A stretch of 64,000 nt of DNA from Botryosphaeria dothidea (Eukaryota > Ascomycota > Dothideomycetes > Botryosphaeriales > Botryosphaeriaceae). Below the pieces are notes generated by a model that was not told where the DNA came from, searched no databases, and worked only from the letters and a program-made list of their open reading frames with translations. The DNA is taken from positions 1,922,001 through 1,986,000 of the forward strand of contig WWBZ02000001.1 in assembly GCA_011503125.2 (NCBI GenBank), in the 5' to 3' direction. Shown piece by piece: positions 12,421 through 25,281 of the stretch (its first letter is position 1; the number at the start of each line of letters is the position of its first letter). The translations under genes were made by a program, and so were the position numbers.

Positions 12421-14743
12421 ATGCCGGCAGATCGATTGCTCGAGACCCTTCTGCGGTCGCTTCAGACGTGGACCGATCAGCAGGACACTCCCAGGTACTC
12501 CGCAGCATACCCATCCAGCATCAATCGGACGAAACTAACATAGCTATCAGACTACTCGGAACAGCTGCCTCGCTCCTGACCACCCTCACGAATCCGCTAA
12601 ACATCAAACTCCTCGTATCTCAACTCCTATCTGCCCCGGCAATATGGGAGCGTCCCGATGGTCTGCGGACATGCCAGCGCGCAATGGGCCTGTTCCACTC
12701 CGCCTCCCTCACCATTCTCCAGCACGAGCGGGACGTACGGGAAGGCGTCGCGAAACCCCCACTGCCAGGCCAAATGCCCGTCGGAGGAGGAATGGCGACA
12801 GAGGATTGGGTCACAGCAGTGGTTAGAGGTGCGGATGAGCGCTCGTCGCGCTGGAAACATCTACTTGTGCTGGGTGGACTTCTTATGGGCTCGGGTGCGG
12901 ATGAGGATTGCCGTTTTCCAGCCAGCTTGGAAGCAAAGCTCCAAAGCGCCCTCGTACAAGCAACCAATCTGGCCTTGATTGATGTTAGAGACGGAGACGA
13001 GCTGGGCGCCCATTCTATTGCTCTGGTGCTGAACCACACCTTTCCGTTGCTTTCGGACGCGGAGAGGGCACTAATAGACTATGATGTGGGTTGCCAAAAT
13101 CCATCTGATGTACATGGATGACGACTGACTGGGCTACAGCACCTGCTTCCCGTGCTTATTGGGGCGGCCTTTTTCAGCAATGAGGGGTTCCAGTCGGCAT
13201 ACTTCCTTGGGACCGTGGATCTGGATGTCGTAGAAGAGGCAGGCCAAAAGTTCAACTGGTCCGCTCAATCCTCCTCTTTCCATCAGCTGCAGCGAATCAC
13301 CACTCGACCGTTAATGGGATCCATGGGTCCATTTTCCAGGCTCATCTCACACACGGTGGAGAATGTCAGAGATCCATGGTTAATTCAGACCATGATGGAT
13401 GATCTCGCAGGCTTCGCTCGGTCTCTTACTCTCCAATGGCGGCAGAACAAACTATCTGAGATCGATCTCTCCGAGGAATCACAACATCTTCATCAGGAGA
13501 CTATCAAGACCACGTCCCCATTGCTATGGAGGATCCTCAAGAACGCTTTATTCGCGACTGTCATAGTCCTCAGAGGTAGTCTTGGTAGGATGCTGGGAGA
13601 TGGCGCCCTTGCAACAGACAGTGGTAAGTCTAGAGTCTGCCAGACATTAGCAGTTCATGCTGACAATCCATAGTGGCTCCAGTCATCGTATCTCATGCAC
13701 TTCATATTCTCCGCAACCTCTACTTCATAACCTCTCGAATAGGCGCACACGCATTCTCCCAACATACATTTGTCTATCTGACAGCCATTGATATCCTCAC
13801 CCAATATCCGATCCAGGCTGATGCTTTCCTCAAATCTATTCGTCCTGCAACCATCGGAAGGATACCAACTCACCCTTTGGATCGCTGCCTCGACCTCTAC
13901 TTCCTCAACACTGCGGAGCATTTCACGCTTGTACTCTCTCCTCATACAAATGAAGATCTCCTCATCTCTGCCGCAACTCCGTATCTGAGCTCCGGCGGCG
14001 CGAGTCACCTTCTCCCCCTCTTTGAAGCCGCCCACAGCGTTATGCTCTCGGTTCTTTCAGCACCTTCAGTTGCAAACCAAGTCTCCGTAAAGCACCTCCC
14101 GTTTTATGTATCTTCGCTTTTTGCCGCCTTCCCTACGAATCTCTCTCCTCGCCAGTTCAGGTTGGCATTCAAAACTCTCCTCCGCGTGACAGCGCCTCCG
14201 TCTCCGTTGTCTTCGGCGCAACCGGACCTGCCCGCAACACTCTGCGAATTGGTGCATCATCGCGCTCTTTCGGCTCCTTCAACACCACTACCTACTACGT
14301 CAATGCCAGCTCCGGGTCCGGATAATATCGAGAGGATACCGACGGGCGAGCCTCCGATGAGCGAGCAGGCAGTGCTGGTCCTTACTCTCCTAGATGCTCT
14401 CCCCATTCTGCCTGTTCCGCTACTGGAAGAATGGCTGCCGTTGTGTGCAGATTTGACCAACCACATCCAAGACATGGATCTCAAGAACATGGTCAGGAAG
14501 CGCTTCTGGGAGGTGCTGGTTGGTGGCGAGATGGATCCAGCGAGGAGCACGCTGGCCGTTGCGTGGTGGGGCACGAGGGGAGGGAGGGAAAAAGTGATGT
14601 TCGGAGAGGACGGTTCGGGAAATGGGGAGCTGCCCCTTGAAGAGGCGGAGGGGCAGGACAAATACATGATGAGCGGTGCGCTTCCCGCAAGAGGTGTGAT
14701 GGAAGAGGTAGAAGAAGGGAAACCTCGGGAGAGTAAGCTTTGA
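12421..14743 (+). CDS. PEX8: PEX8, intraperoxisomal peroxin with SKL terminus
   Basis: Four exons, 12421-12494, 12551-13085, 13140-13623 and 13674-14743, give 720 residues. The protein is largely helical, and segments such as RILKNALFATVIVLRG, HILRNLYFITSRIGAHAFSQ and DALPILPVPLLEEWLPL fit the fungal Pex8 family. The last residues are ESKL, a canonical PTS1 peroxisomal import signal, as expected for Pex8. Pex8 lines the inner face of the peroxisomal membrane and connects the docking and RING subcomplexes of the import machinery, helping release cargo from Pex5. An upstream in-frame ATG at 12223 exists, but its translation is Arg-rich and unlike the family. Assignment rests on overall sequence impression plus SKL. 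Confidence 0.82.
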
Positions 14744-15320
14744 TGGACTGAGGGTATTTGGTGGCAGGCGTTTGGATGCAATTTGTCTCTGAGATACCAA
14801 AGTTTGGATTGGGAAGGACATGAAGCTGGGAATAGCGTTGGCGTAAAATGATTCCCAGGTAAACCACTTGGTCTTTTTTGTTATTTTAATTTTGTTGTGG
14901 AATCCATAAGATCTTTGACGAATCGTTCAGATTCGGAGGCTTTCTGTATTCTTCATGCTTTCCAACAGCACAATATCACGATTTAAGCGCAATGTCGCTA
15001 TTTGGCCGAGCCCCAGAAAATGTGGCCGCCATGGCGGTGCTCCACTCATAAAACTAGCGGCAACAACAAGTTGCGCAACGAACCGAGTCAATGACCTCAA
15101 CGCAGCCCCGCCGAGAAAAAAGGCGGCCGCGACAGCGGGTCCGCGGTCGGACTGCCAGCACCGCCCCCGAAAGACCCTGGGGACTCTCGCTTCCTGGGTA
15201 TTCCGTCGTCAGCCGAGCTACAGCTGAATCAAGCAACACCCCCTTTTTGAAAGCGCCAGAAAGAGCAAGGAATGTTGTTGTGGTGAGAAAGAATCACGAC
15301 ATCTGAGGAAACCACGAATC
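14744..15320. other. PEX8-THI6 spacer
   Basis: The 577-base spacer holds the PEX8 3' end and the THI6 promoter. I looked for the conserved core of a thiamine pyrophosphate riboswitch and did not find it, nor a leader intron with that structure. No other gene was seen. Confidence 0.4.
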
Positions 15321-17210
15321 ATGAAAGACCAGGTCGACTACTCGCTCTACCTCGTCACGGACAACACGCCCGCCATCCTGCGCGGGCGGGATCTGGTGTC
15401 TGTGGTGAAGGCTGCCGTTGAGGGTGGTATGTTCCTGCAGTCCGTTGTCGTCCATTGCTTGCATTTTTCCTGCTTTCTTCTGTGACTTCTACGGATGCGT
15501 ATGCTGAAGTTGTGCAGGTGTGACGATCGTCCAGCTGCGGGACAAAACGAGTGACACGGCCGAGCTGATCCGGACCGCGAAGGAACTGCACGAGGTCACC
15601 AAGCAGTACAATGTGCCGCTGCTGGTCAACGATCGTGTAGACGTCGCGCTTGCGGCCGGTGTCGAGGGCGTGCACATCGGCCAAGATGATATGGGTGAGA
15701 GCATTTTGATGTCCCCTCTTTTCACAGCACAGATGTCACTGATGTCTCATGACTGGCAGACCTCACTACTGCTCGCGCTCTGCTCGGTGAAGACAAGATC
15801 ATCGGAGTCACAGCGTCCTCAATTGAGGAGGCCATCAGGGCGGCAAAGGACGGTGCTGATTACCTGGGTCTCGGGACAGTCTTCTCTACGGCAACGTAAC
15901 GACGCTTTCCTCATGCCTCCTTGAAGATTACTGTATTAATTCTTCCACAGTAAAGAAAACACCAAGTCCATCATCGGCACCGCCGGTCTCCGCCAGATCC
16001 TCCTCGCCCTCTCCGAGCAAGAAGACATCGCCGACATCAAAACGGTGTGCATCGGCGGCGTGAACGCGTCCAACTGCCAGCGCATCCGCTACCAATCCAT
16101 CGCCGAGTTCAAGTCCATCAACGGCATCGCCGTCGTCAGTGCCATCATCGGCGCCGACGACCCCAAGGAGGCCGCCGAGGAGTTGCGCGAGCTAGTCTGG
16201 GCACCGGCAGCGTTCGATGTCCAGCAGCGCCCGCTCTACCACGGCACGCACGAGGAGATCCAGGAGCGCGTGCCCCCGGTGGTCGCGGCGGTGGCAGAGG
16301 TGAACCCGCTGTGCCATAACATGACGAACCTGGTGGTGCAAAACTTCGCTGCGAACGTGGCACTGTGCATGTTAGTCTCGCCTCCCATCTTTACCACACG
16401 TCCCCGCCGATGCCCGCGTTTAGCAGCAAGAAAGTTGACCGATCATACCGCAGCGGTGCCTCGCCCATCATGTCCAACAACGGCTTCGAAGCCGGCGACC
16501 TCTCGCGCCTCGGCGGCGCGCTCGTCGTCAACATGGGCACCGTGACGCCCGAAGGCGTGTCAAACTACATCACCGCGCTGCGCGCCTACAACGCGGTCGG
16601 CGGGCCCGTCGTCTTCGACCCCGTTGGCGTGGGCGCGACGCTGCAGCGCCGCGACGCCGTCAAGGCGCTGCTCGGCGGCGGCTACTTCGACGCCATCAAG
16701 GGCAACGAGAACGAGATCACCACCGTCTACGCGGTCAACAGTCCCGGCGGCAAGCTGCCGCAGCAGCGCGGCGTCGACAGCGCGCCCAGCACCAGCTCGG
16801 TCGAGGAGAAGGCGAAGCTGGTTGTGGAGCTGGCGCGGAGGGAGAAGAACATCGTGCTCATGACGGGCCAGACGGACGTGCTGTCCGACGGAGCGACGAC
16901 GTTTGCGATCGGGAACGGGCATGAGTATCTCGGTGCGATCACTGGGTCGGGATGCACGCTCGGCACGACGATCGCGGCGTTCTTGGCGGCGGGGAAGGGG
17001 GAGAAGTTGGTCGCGGCGCTGGCGGCTGTGCTGATGTACGAGATCGCGGCGGAGCGGGCGGCAGCGAGGGAGGACGTGAAGGGCCCGGGTACGTTCGTGC
17101 CGGCCTTTCTGGACGAGCTGTACAGGATCAAGAAGGAAAATGCGGAGGGTGAGACGGAGTGGCTGCAAGCGGCCAAGGTGCAGTCGATCGAGACGGACGA
17201 CATAGATTGA
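15321..17210 (+). CDS. THI6: THI6, bifunctional thiamine-phosphate synthase / hydroxyethylthiazole kinase
   Basis: Five exons, 15321-15426, 15518-15694, 15760-15895, 15951-16370 and 16454-17210, give 531 residues, close to the 540 of yeast Thi6. Residues 1 to about 235 are the thiamine-phosphate synthase TIM barrel ([54 protein letters not shown]). The remainder is the thiazole kinase ([38 protein letters not shown], and the TGSGCTLGT phosphate-binding/catalytic loop). The first domain joins HMP-PP with thiazole phosphate to make thiamine monophosphate; the second phosphorylates salvaged hydroxyethylthiazole. The protein is cytosolic. All four intron phases agree. The fused arrangement is the fungal norm. 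Confidence 0.95.
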
Positions 17211-18963
17211 GTAGGGTGTGGACGATGAACATGGAATGCACAAGATAGACTACGGACTGGATTTAAAATTTCATTGGATCAAAACTATCTACTGCCCTCT
17301 GCAAGTGACATTGGAGGAAGGTCAAGTCTTGTGTGGGAAGAGTTAAAGAGAGGAGGCGGAAAGAAGGTGGAGTGACAAAGAAAGACTGGAGAGAATGATG
17401 TGCCCTCAAATTAGCTCTCTAGTTCACATGGACAACCGATCAATGCTAGTGAGGCGAGGGGCTATCTGCGATTTTGGCTCAGTTTTGTCATCATCGGGCT
17501 CTATTTGAAATCAGCAGTGCCGAGTGGCAAGTGATTGGAGAGGAAAGGAAGAGGAGTGGCAGCAGAGAGGGTGGCTTTTTAAAGACCCTCCCTCGCACGG
17601 GCCCCAAAGGCATGTCACCCGCAGGCACACTCGCGCCTTCCTGGATAGACTGTGAAAGTGACGACTCATCCACGTGATTCTCGAGGCTTCTGCATTTGGA
17701 AGTTGCTCACCTTGACTAATCACCGGTGACTGACGGCACCGCCAGATACTCTTCAGCTGACCACGGATAGTAGGACAGTATTTGTATCACCCGCCAACGT
17801 GGTGGATGCCTGGCTCAGTATGGAGCCACTTCATACAAGATTAAATCATGGTCGGCACCAACGCAGAATGCTACCCTGAGCTAGAGTCAGATCATGAAGG
17901 TCTTGAGATATAATTTATCTTTCTGGGGCAAGTCTTGAAGGAAGATATCTGTGAGAACATCAAAATCAGAAGTAAGACGGCTATTAATATGAACATTGGT
18001 CAACGCTTAAAGAAGAACTACCTTTGTAGAACTTGTTGAAACTATAACCACCGACAGCCATCTTATCCCTCGGAACTCTGTTGTTAAGAGATAGAACCAT
18101 ACATAACTATCCCCCCCCGGGGCAACACACCTTCCCTTCTTCTTCGATCTTATTTAGATAACCTGCATACTATCAATCCGTAGTATCATCTTCGGCTATT
18201 ATGGGACCTTAATTGCTTCTGGTGAGGCACGGGACTTCTAGCAAACGGCTTACAACTCCCGAGACAGCCCGAAGAAGTGCATCGCTCCAGATCATGGGAG
18301 TTATAAAAGTAATAAGCTAGTTCCAACTGAGTGAACATGTTCAAGCACTGGAAGCTTGTCTTAGGCGAGAAGTGAGTCCACTTGTCAAGCCCGCTGAGCT
18401 AACCTTTATCAAGTAGTTTAACCAACTTTGCTGGATATAGGTACAAGGTTACAGCTACTATAAGAAGCACCTTCTCTAATCAGCAGATGTCTCGGAGACT
18501 TCGCATTTTTAGCACTGCTATGTCAAATGTAGCAGACATCTACCGCCTTCCAACGATTAGCATAAGCCCAAAATCTTCATGGAAATACGATGAGGCAACA
18601 ATAACCTCATGATAATCATGCTTAGACGGTAGAGATTGCACAGTAGACGACACCGGCTCGATTTCAGTAACGACGCTTGTTCTCAGCGCCAAGTAATCGA
18701 CTTCATGTTGTAATGTGTATGTTCTACACCAACGTACAAGCAATAAAAAAAATTCGGGAATTTAGTACTGGAGACTCCGGACACAAGTGGGGGTAGAAGT
18801 TTGATGAAAACCCAAAGTCTAATGCGTACAACCCTCCATAACGCGCGAATCAATCCAATCCACTCGCTAATTTCTTTTCTATCCCACTCTCGCTGACATT
18901 TGCTGATCCACGCTTGATAGAACCTTCTTCCTCGTCCAGCCGCCTTTCGGTCGAAGAAGTGAT
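17211..18963. other. 1.75-kb convergent spacer, no supported gene
   Basis: THI6 and the PDH E1-alpha gene converge here. Open frames are short (70 codons or fewer) and unconvincing. There is a short C/G run near 18112 but no transposon ends, tandem repeats or tRNA that I can recognise. Confidence 0.4.
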
Positions 18964-20538
18964 TTAGTTGATACCAGTGACCCTCTTGGTAGGCTCAGAG
19001 GAGATAGAGCTCTCAGCGTAGTAGAAGTTCTCCTCGGGGATGCGGCCACGCATGAACGGAGGCTCGGAGCCACGGACGTAGATGTCCTCGTACAGGATCT
19101 GGGGGGTTGCGTCAGGCAGCGGCATCTTCTCAGCCTCGGCGACCTCGGCGTCGACGTTGGCGCGGGCCTCCTTGTCGATGGCCTTGAGCTCATCCTCGCT
19201 GACGACACCCCAGTCGAGCAGCTTCTGCTTGATTCCGGCAATGGGGTCGTTGGTGCTGCGCATGCGCTGGATCTCTTCACGGGTCTATGCAACCTATTAG
19301 TTTCTATTGTCCATGTACGGTTGTTCCTAGCACATGAGGCTAGAATTTGGCAAAAACTTACGCGGTAAGTGGTACCAGGGTCTGACATGGAGTGACCACC
19401 GTATCTGTAGGTAACGAACTCGAAGACCAGAGGGCCTTTGCCAGCGGCACACCATTCCTTACCGAAGGCGGTGGCGGCCTTGACGGCGAGGACGTCCATA
19501 CCGTTGATCTTGAGACCAGGAATGTATTGACCACGCTTGTAGTAGTCGGTCAAGGCGGCAGCACGGGCAGCGGCAGTACCCATACCATATTTGTTGTCTG
19601 TTGGCTCAGTTAGAAGGAATTGTCAAGACTAACGTGGTGCTGACGGGGTCATACTCTCGCAGGCAAAGATGACAGGAAGGTTCCACAGCTTGGCCATGTT
19701 GAACGCCTCGAAGACCTGACCCTGGTTGGAAGCACCGTCACCGTAAAGCGAGAGGGTGACGTTCTTGTTGCCAAGGTAGTGGTCGGCGAAAGCGACACCA
19801 GCACCAACAGGGACCTGAGCACCGACAATACCGTTGCCGCCGTAGAAGTTGGGAGCGAACATGTGCATGGAACCGCCCTTTCCGTAGGCGATACCCTCTC
19901 TCCGGCCCAGCAGCTCGCCAATGATGGACTTGACGGTACCGCCGCGCATCATGGCGAAACCGTGGCAGCGGTAGGCGGTAATGATCGAGTCGGCGCGGTC
20001 AATGGCGTGCTCGATACCAACGGCAACGGCCTCCTGGCCGGTGGAAAGATGGCAGAAACCGCGGATCTTCTTCTCCTTGTACAGACGGTCGGCGGCCATC
20101 TCCATGCGGCTGCGGCAAAGGCTCAAAGTCAGTGGTGGGGTTCGTCATTCATTCAATCCGGAAATTCGCCTAGCTTGGCGCGCAGGTGTTTGGTATGGGG
20201 CGTACCGGACAGCAACCATGTCATAGTACATCTGCTTCAGCTCCTTCTTGGTAGTCTGGAGGGTGTAGGAGGGCGGGTCGAGCTCGTAGGTCTCGAAGGC
20301 CTCGTCGGAGAGGCGGACCTCGAAGGGCTTGTCATCCTCCTAGTGACACGATGAAGATGTCAGCATTAATTGATAGGTGTCAAGACATTGGTAGAGTGCG
20401 ACTGACGGACGGGACGGCCTCGCGGTCGGCATGCGACGAAGCTGCGTCGGTGGTGACGGAGCGGCGCGCGGCGAGCGGAGCCGCGTAGACACGGCGCAGC
20501 GGGGCGGTGGCCTTTGTCCTCAGAGCTCGCGAGAACAT
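18964..20538 (-). CDS. PDA1: pyruvate dehydrogenase E1 component subunit alpha (mitochondrial)
   Basis: Five exons, 20538-20407, 20339-20206, 20109-19655, 19597-19362 and 19284-18964, give 425 residues (yeast Pda1 is 420). An Arg/Ala-rich mitochondrial presequence ([18 protein letters not shown]) comes first. The thiamine diphosphate and magnesium motif runs from GDGASNQG to the paired asparagines of CENNKYG; that pair is rebuilt by the fourth exon join. The regulatory loop [16 protein letters not shown] carries the serines phosphorylated in this family to switch off the enzyme. With E1-beta it decarboxylates pyruvate in the mitochondrial matrix and passes the acetyl group to E2. A long upstream spacer separates it from HAT1 on the same strand. 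Confidence 0.96.
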
Positions 20539-21264
20539 GGCGTCGACTGCGGAGAAAGGAGCGGAGGAAAGAAGGGAAGGGGCAGTGGGTGGGGTGGGCG
20601 AGATGGGTGAGAGGTGGTTTGGCCGGCCGAGATAGACAAATCTTCCGCACAGTCCTGGCGTGTTGGGGCCGCCCCGGCGGGTTGGGAATCCGACACGGCC
20701 AACATCGGCTTGCGCCTGTGCTGCTCCGACGCGCCCGCGCCGCCCGCGCCTCACCACGTCCGCACAGCTGCTCCACTTTGGCATACTGCCACGGCAGAGC
20801 TTGTGCTTGGTGCCAATTGCCCTCAATACCCATATGATGCGTGCAAGTAGCGGGGCAGACGGCGTGCGCGCAGTCCGAACTTGCCATCGCCGGACTTGAG
20901 CTCTGTTGTCTTCAGCTCCGACGCAGCCGCTCCATGCTGACAGCTCCGGAGCTGACACGACACTGCCATGAAGAGATCACTCAAAACTACAGATGCATCG
21001 CTTCAGGACTGACCGGGCACCTCAAAGTGATGTAAAAGCTCAGTTTCCACTAAAATCATGCATTTTCGGCAGCTTCTTGGTATCTTCGCGGAGAAACCCC
21101 CACCTGCGCACGGATATAGCAGCTTTAAGCTGCGAAAAAGACTGGAAACCCAATTGACGCCTCTTCCCAACCCTTACTGTTCCTTGACGCCTGTCTTGAT
21201 GTACCTTTTCCCGATTCCTACGATCGGACTTGTCATTCCAAAACCCCTCCTCTGATATGTGCAC
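20539..21264. promoter_or_regulatory. PDA1 upstream region and HAT1 3' flank
   Basis: This spacer of about 730 bases lies upstream of PDA1 and downstream of HAT1. It includes a GC-rich part next to PDA1. No gene or specific motif was recognised. Confidence 0.4.
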
Positions 21265-22899
21265 CTATGCGTCCTCAACCCTCGCCTTCTTTGAGTCAGC
21301 CTCCGACATATCTTCGTCTTCGTCATCTTCGACAATCGCCTTCCTCTTTGCTGGGACCCGCTTCCCGCTGCTTCCTTCGTCTCCACCTCCCCTCTGTTCA
21401 GCCCTCTCGATGATCCTGTCGTACGACGCCTCCAAGCCCGGCAAAGCTTCTTCGATCTTGGCAACCCGTTCGCTCTCATCCAGCTGAATAAGGGTGTCTC
21501 TGTTGTGGTTGTAAAGCCTCTCTTTGACCATATGTCTCCAGAAGTAGTAGCGCCTGTCATTCGGATCAGCAGCCTTGTGCTTGCGAGTGATACGCGCCGT
21601 CTTGCGGTGGTTAGGCGGAATCTGGCTGAGCGTGTGCATCTCCACAAGGCGATGGAATTGCCTAGGGACGATCTTTGATGAGTGACGGATTCTGGTGAGT
21701 TCGTCCTGTGGCAACAAAAGCGAAGAGGGCGCCTCAGCATCTGGGGCCAGGGCGGAATCAGGGATTGAGTCCGCAATAGTTAGATTCGCAAAAGTTGCGT
21801 TCCGGCGGAGACGTGCAAGGTCGCACCAATCGCGCATGTCGTCAAATGCCTCGTTCGGATCCTCAACCGTGACCTCAAAGACGTTCTTGTCATTGAGGAA
21901 GACGTTCATCATAGTATTGTAGAGACGACTACCATGGGCTTGACCTTGGAAAGGCGGGATTATGATGAACTGAGAAATGCGCTCCCGAGAGGGTGCGTCG
22001 AGCGGGCTGTAGTTTCCAAGGAAGACCCCCGTTACAGGATCCTTCTCTGCTGCGTGAGCCGCGGGCGTGTCACGCGTGAGGGCAAGTATTTCCTTGGTCG
22101 GAAAGACCCAGAGGCGGTAGGATGTAGCAAAACCGGCAAAGGTATAAGGCGAAGAAGAGTCGTCTTCCAATGGCGTGGTCTCATAGCTGCAATGCGATCA
22201 GGACCTGCCGGCATCAAGTAGCTATGGTACTTACAGAAGGAATAGCTTCCAGCGCTCCATAGTCCAGTCCTGGTCGTCAAGGTTTTGCAAGGTTCCGCCT
22301 TCAATGAACAGCGGGACAAGGACTTGCATGTTCTTTAGGATTTGCGTGACGGTTGGATCGGTCAGGCTGCCGCACCAGATCTCGAAATTTCTGCCGCCCT
22401 GCGAATACTTCTCCAAGAGCTTCCCCGGAGGTGTCCATTTGCTGTCCGGGCCATCCGCAGAGCCATTCGCATCCGAGCTGTCGCCATTGAGGACCTCTGC
22501 CAACCGTTAGCACCCGGTATTGCGCATGGAAGGCGCGAAACACACCTGGCGAGAGGAAATCCTTCAGTGCTTCGTTCAGATCTACAGGCTTGATATCTCC
22601 AATGGGCTTGAACTTCTCGCCGTGGTGAAGCTCAAAAGACGGTTTCAGGTCGTGCGCGCGGAAGCGGAGGTTGAGTTCTAGGTCTTTGTAGCCAAAGATC
22701 TTTTCGGCCTCGCCGAAAATGGGATAGGTAAAGGCTGGGTTGAAAGGTTCGTCGAAAACATCGTTGCCAGCGCGCACAAGATTCAAGTTCAATGCTTCGT
22801 TGGAGTCGGCGATCCCTACGGCGACAGTCAGCTACGATGCGCGCGAACAGCGGGAGGGAACTTACAGTCCAGCATCAAATCCTCAATTTCGTCAGCCAT
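21265..22899 (-). CDS. HAT1: HAT1, type B histone acetyltransferase catalytic subunit
   Basis: Four exons, 22899-22866, 22815-22546, 22496-22235 and 22186-21265, give 495 residues, longer than yeast Hat1 (374) because of the C-terminal tail. The N-terminal domain reads SNEALNLNLVRAGND and FTYPIFGEAEKIFGYKDL; the GNAT fold follows, with the acetyl-CoA loop QGQAHG at 269-274 after FIIIPPF. The start is MADEIEDLMLDW, with the Trp codon split by intron 1. The C-terminus is acidic with basic patches (KRVPAKRKA, KKARVE) that look like nuclear localisation signals. Hat1 acetylates new histone H4 on K5 and K12 before chromatin deposition, together with Hat2. It is divergent from the ZIP transporter gene. 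Confidence 0.95.
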
Positions 22900-23480
22900 G
22901 TTGGTTGCGATAGCGCGTATGTTGAGCGCGGAGTTGGGCGGCTTGTGAGCGCGACGAGCCGGGTGTGTTGAGTCGCGTCGCGACGGCGGAAGCTGTGGAA
23001 GGAAGCCTGACGAAAGTCGCGCTCAGCGTCTTGAACGCGTCGTTCGTAGGGCTGAGACGGGCACAGGGCACAGACCCTGGCGCAAAGCTCCAGCTAGCGG
23101 CACTGGCCTTCAACAGACACGCGGCAGTTGGAAGACTCGGCAGGTCATTAAATTAGGTGTGCTATGGTTTGAGAGGCAAAGCGACCGAGATTTTTGCTTC
23201 AGACTGCCACAATGACCTCAGTTCGGCCTCGCTCTGGCTTGCTCATGGACGTATCGTCTCGGTGCAGTGACCCCTGCACGGTCCGGCGCGCAGGCCGCGC
23301 CAGCTCGAGGCCAACACCGTCATCGTCGCCAGTTTCGCCCTACCGACGTCCCGACCCCAGCTTGTGCACCTCAGCCATGTTGTAAATCTCACGTCCTTCC
23401 GCCGTCTGTTCGCTACCAATTGCGCTCTTCTCCTGTCCATTGCAGATCTTGCGCGCGCTTTCCGCGCCTCCGTCGCCAGC
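22900..23480. promoter_or_regulatory. shared divergent promoter region of HAT1 and the ZIP transporter gene
   Basis: The interval of about 580 bases separates two divergently transcribed genes and should carry both promoters. Open frames across it on both strands overlap each other and look like chance. No motif was pinned down. Confidence 0.4.
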
Positions 23481-24905
23481 ATGTGGAACGGCCTCTTCAT
23501 GCTGCTCAGCTTGAGCTTGATCATGGCCATATCGTGCGTCTCCAGCCACCGCGCCCTCCATACTACCCTTTTCCTACCGAAGCTCATACTCATACAGCTC
23601 TTTCCTCGCCGGCTCGCTACCTCTCTCGTTTTCCATGTCTCAAAGACACCTACGCTTCATGTCCGCAATGGGTACCGGCGTGCTGGTGGGAACGTCGTTG
23701 ATCGTCATCATCCCCGAGGGCATCGAGACCCTATACACCGCCAACGAGGCAGCTTCGCATACACAACATGAGCGTCAAGTCTATCTTGACGACCTTGGTA
23801 TACCAGATGCATTACATGCTAGGACTCCAACTCGCAATCACGAAGTCATTGATCGCTGGACGGACGACTTGGAGCGTGCGAAGGGCAACGCGGAGAAGAT
23901 TGCTGGCTTAAACGACAACCCTTCGACCTGGTCTCGAGCTGCACAAGATTCTGACCCCATCCAGGACGAAGGTGATGATCCTGTTCAGGTGGGCCGTCCT
24001 GAAGGCTCAGAGCATCATGGGAAGAAAGAGGAGCATAGGGAGCCGCACGCATGGGTCGGCCTATCCCTGATCTTCGGCTTCATCCTCATGTACCTGATCG
24101 ATGTGCTACCCAACATCATGTCGTCCACTCCCACAAGGCCACTTCATATTTCATTATCAAATCTTTCCAGTGGCCTTCACCACTCTCCATCGCACTCTCC
24201 CAACCTCTATCCTGCCGATGCCGCTCCCTCCAACGAGCAATCCAACCCACCAGCCACGACGATTGGCCTTGTTATCCATGCCGCAGCAGATGGCATAGCC
24301 CTTGGCGCTTCCTCGAGTGCGTCCAGCACCAAGCTCGGTCTTATCATATTTCTTGCCATCATGCTCCACAAAGCACCTGCCGCATTTGGCCTGACATCCG
24401 TGCTCCTCAAGCAGGGCCTGGGCAAACGCAAGGCGCGCACGCACCTCATTGTATTCAGTCTTGCCGCGCCCGTCGGCGCAATAACAACCTGGGTCGCTGT
24501 CAACATTCTTGGACGAGAAACATTAGGTGGAGAGGAAGGGATGCAGTTCGCTACTGGCTGCGTGCTACTGTTCTCAGGCGGCACTTTTCTGTAGGCCTCT
24601 TCTCGATATTTGCAGTATTCCTCTCTTTTAAACGGAATCACTAACTTAGAACTAGCTACGTCGCCATGCATTCTATGCAAGAAACGACCTCCTCGCACTC
24701 TCATGGCGGAGGCCCGCTACGCTCTCGTTCGGGCTCAACTAACAGCTCTCTTTATGCCAATGGCTACGCCGAAGGTGGTCTGCTGGACGGATACGCTGCC
24801 GGCAATGCGAGGAAGGGGCAGTCCGGTCCGGAAATTGCGGTAATGGTTGCAGGCATGATAGTACCATTGTTGACGCAAGTAGGCCACGGTGCTCATGGAC
24901 ATTGA
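23481..24905 (+). CDS. ATX2: ZIP-family metal transporter, Atx2 / SLC39A9 type
   Basis: Three exons, 23481-23533, 23598-24590 and 24656-24905, give 431 residues. The N-terminus is hydrophobic (MWNGLFMLLSLSLIMAIS), followed by SAMGTGVLVGTSLIVIIPEG. A long His/Glu-rich cytosolic loop precedes the metal-path helices. TM4 has HAAADGIALGAS (H245, D249) and TM5 has LHKAPAAFGLTSVLL (H275), the signature metal-binding residues of ZIP proteins. Closest in form to the ZIP9 subfamily, including yeast Atx2, a Golgi protein in manganese homeostasis; zinc transport is described for animal ZIP9. The C-terminus has a His-rich stretch (SSHSHGG) and ends GHGAHGH. The second donor is GTAGGC, a weaker site, but the join LYVAMHSMQE fits the family. 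Confidence 0.9.
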
Positions 24906-25281
24906 AAATGGGGGTTTCCAATGAAACGGAAGCTCAAAACATAAGGTAGACGCAATGAGGCTTGGGCGCTCGGCGTTTCCTGGGCGTTAAGGCTGAGGTC
25001 AAGGTTTTGGTATCTGGGCTGCTTGATTAATCGTGGGATATACCGGTGGACAGCTGCGCAATGACGTGGCTGATAATAGAATTCCAAGGGATAATGACGG
25101 ACATGGATCAGGATATTGAATCGTTGATGTTATCAGCAGGCTTAGATTTGAGTAAAGGCCATGTGTGTGTGTATGTGAAAAAAGAGGCTGTGACCAGAGA
25201 TTTAATCTTGCTGCAGACACTGGTCAAAAGACAGGTATCTGTCATCCTTCTTGTAATAAATCCGAAAAGTAACGGCTGATC
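24906..25281. other. convergent spacer, ZIP transporter / homeodomain-C2H2 gene
   Basis: Both neighbouring genes end here. The 376 bases are AT-richer than the coding sequence and contain no recognisable gene. Confidence 0.4.

Noticed and set aside
14744..15320. Possible thiamine pyrophosphate riboswitch before THI6
   Set aside because: The conserved aptamer core could not be found in the leader or in the first intron.
16560..17243. 227-codon minus-strand frame opposite the THI6 kinase domain
   Set aside because: It is the antisense shadow of a secure coding exon with strong third-base GC bias.
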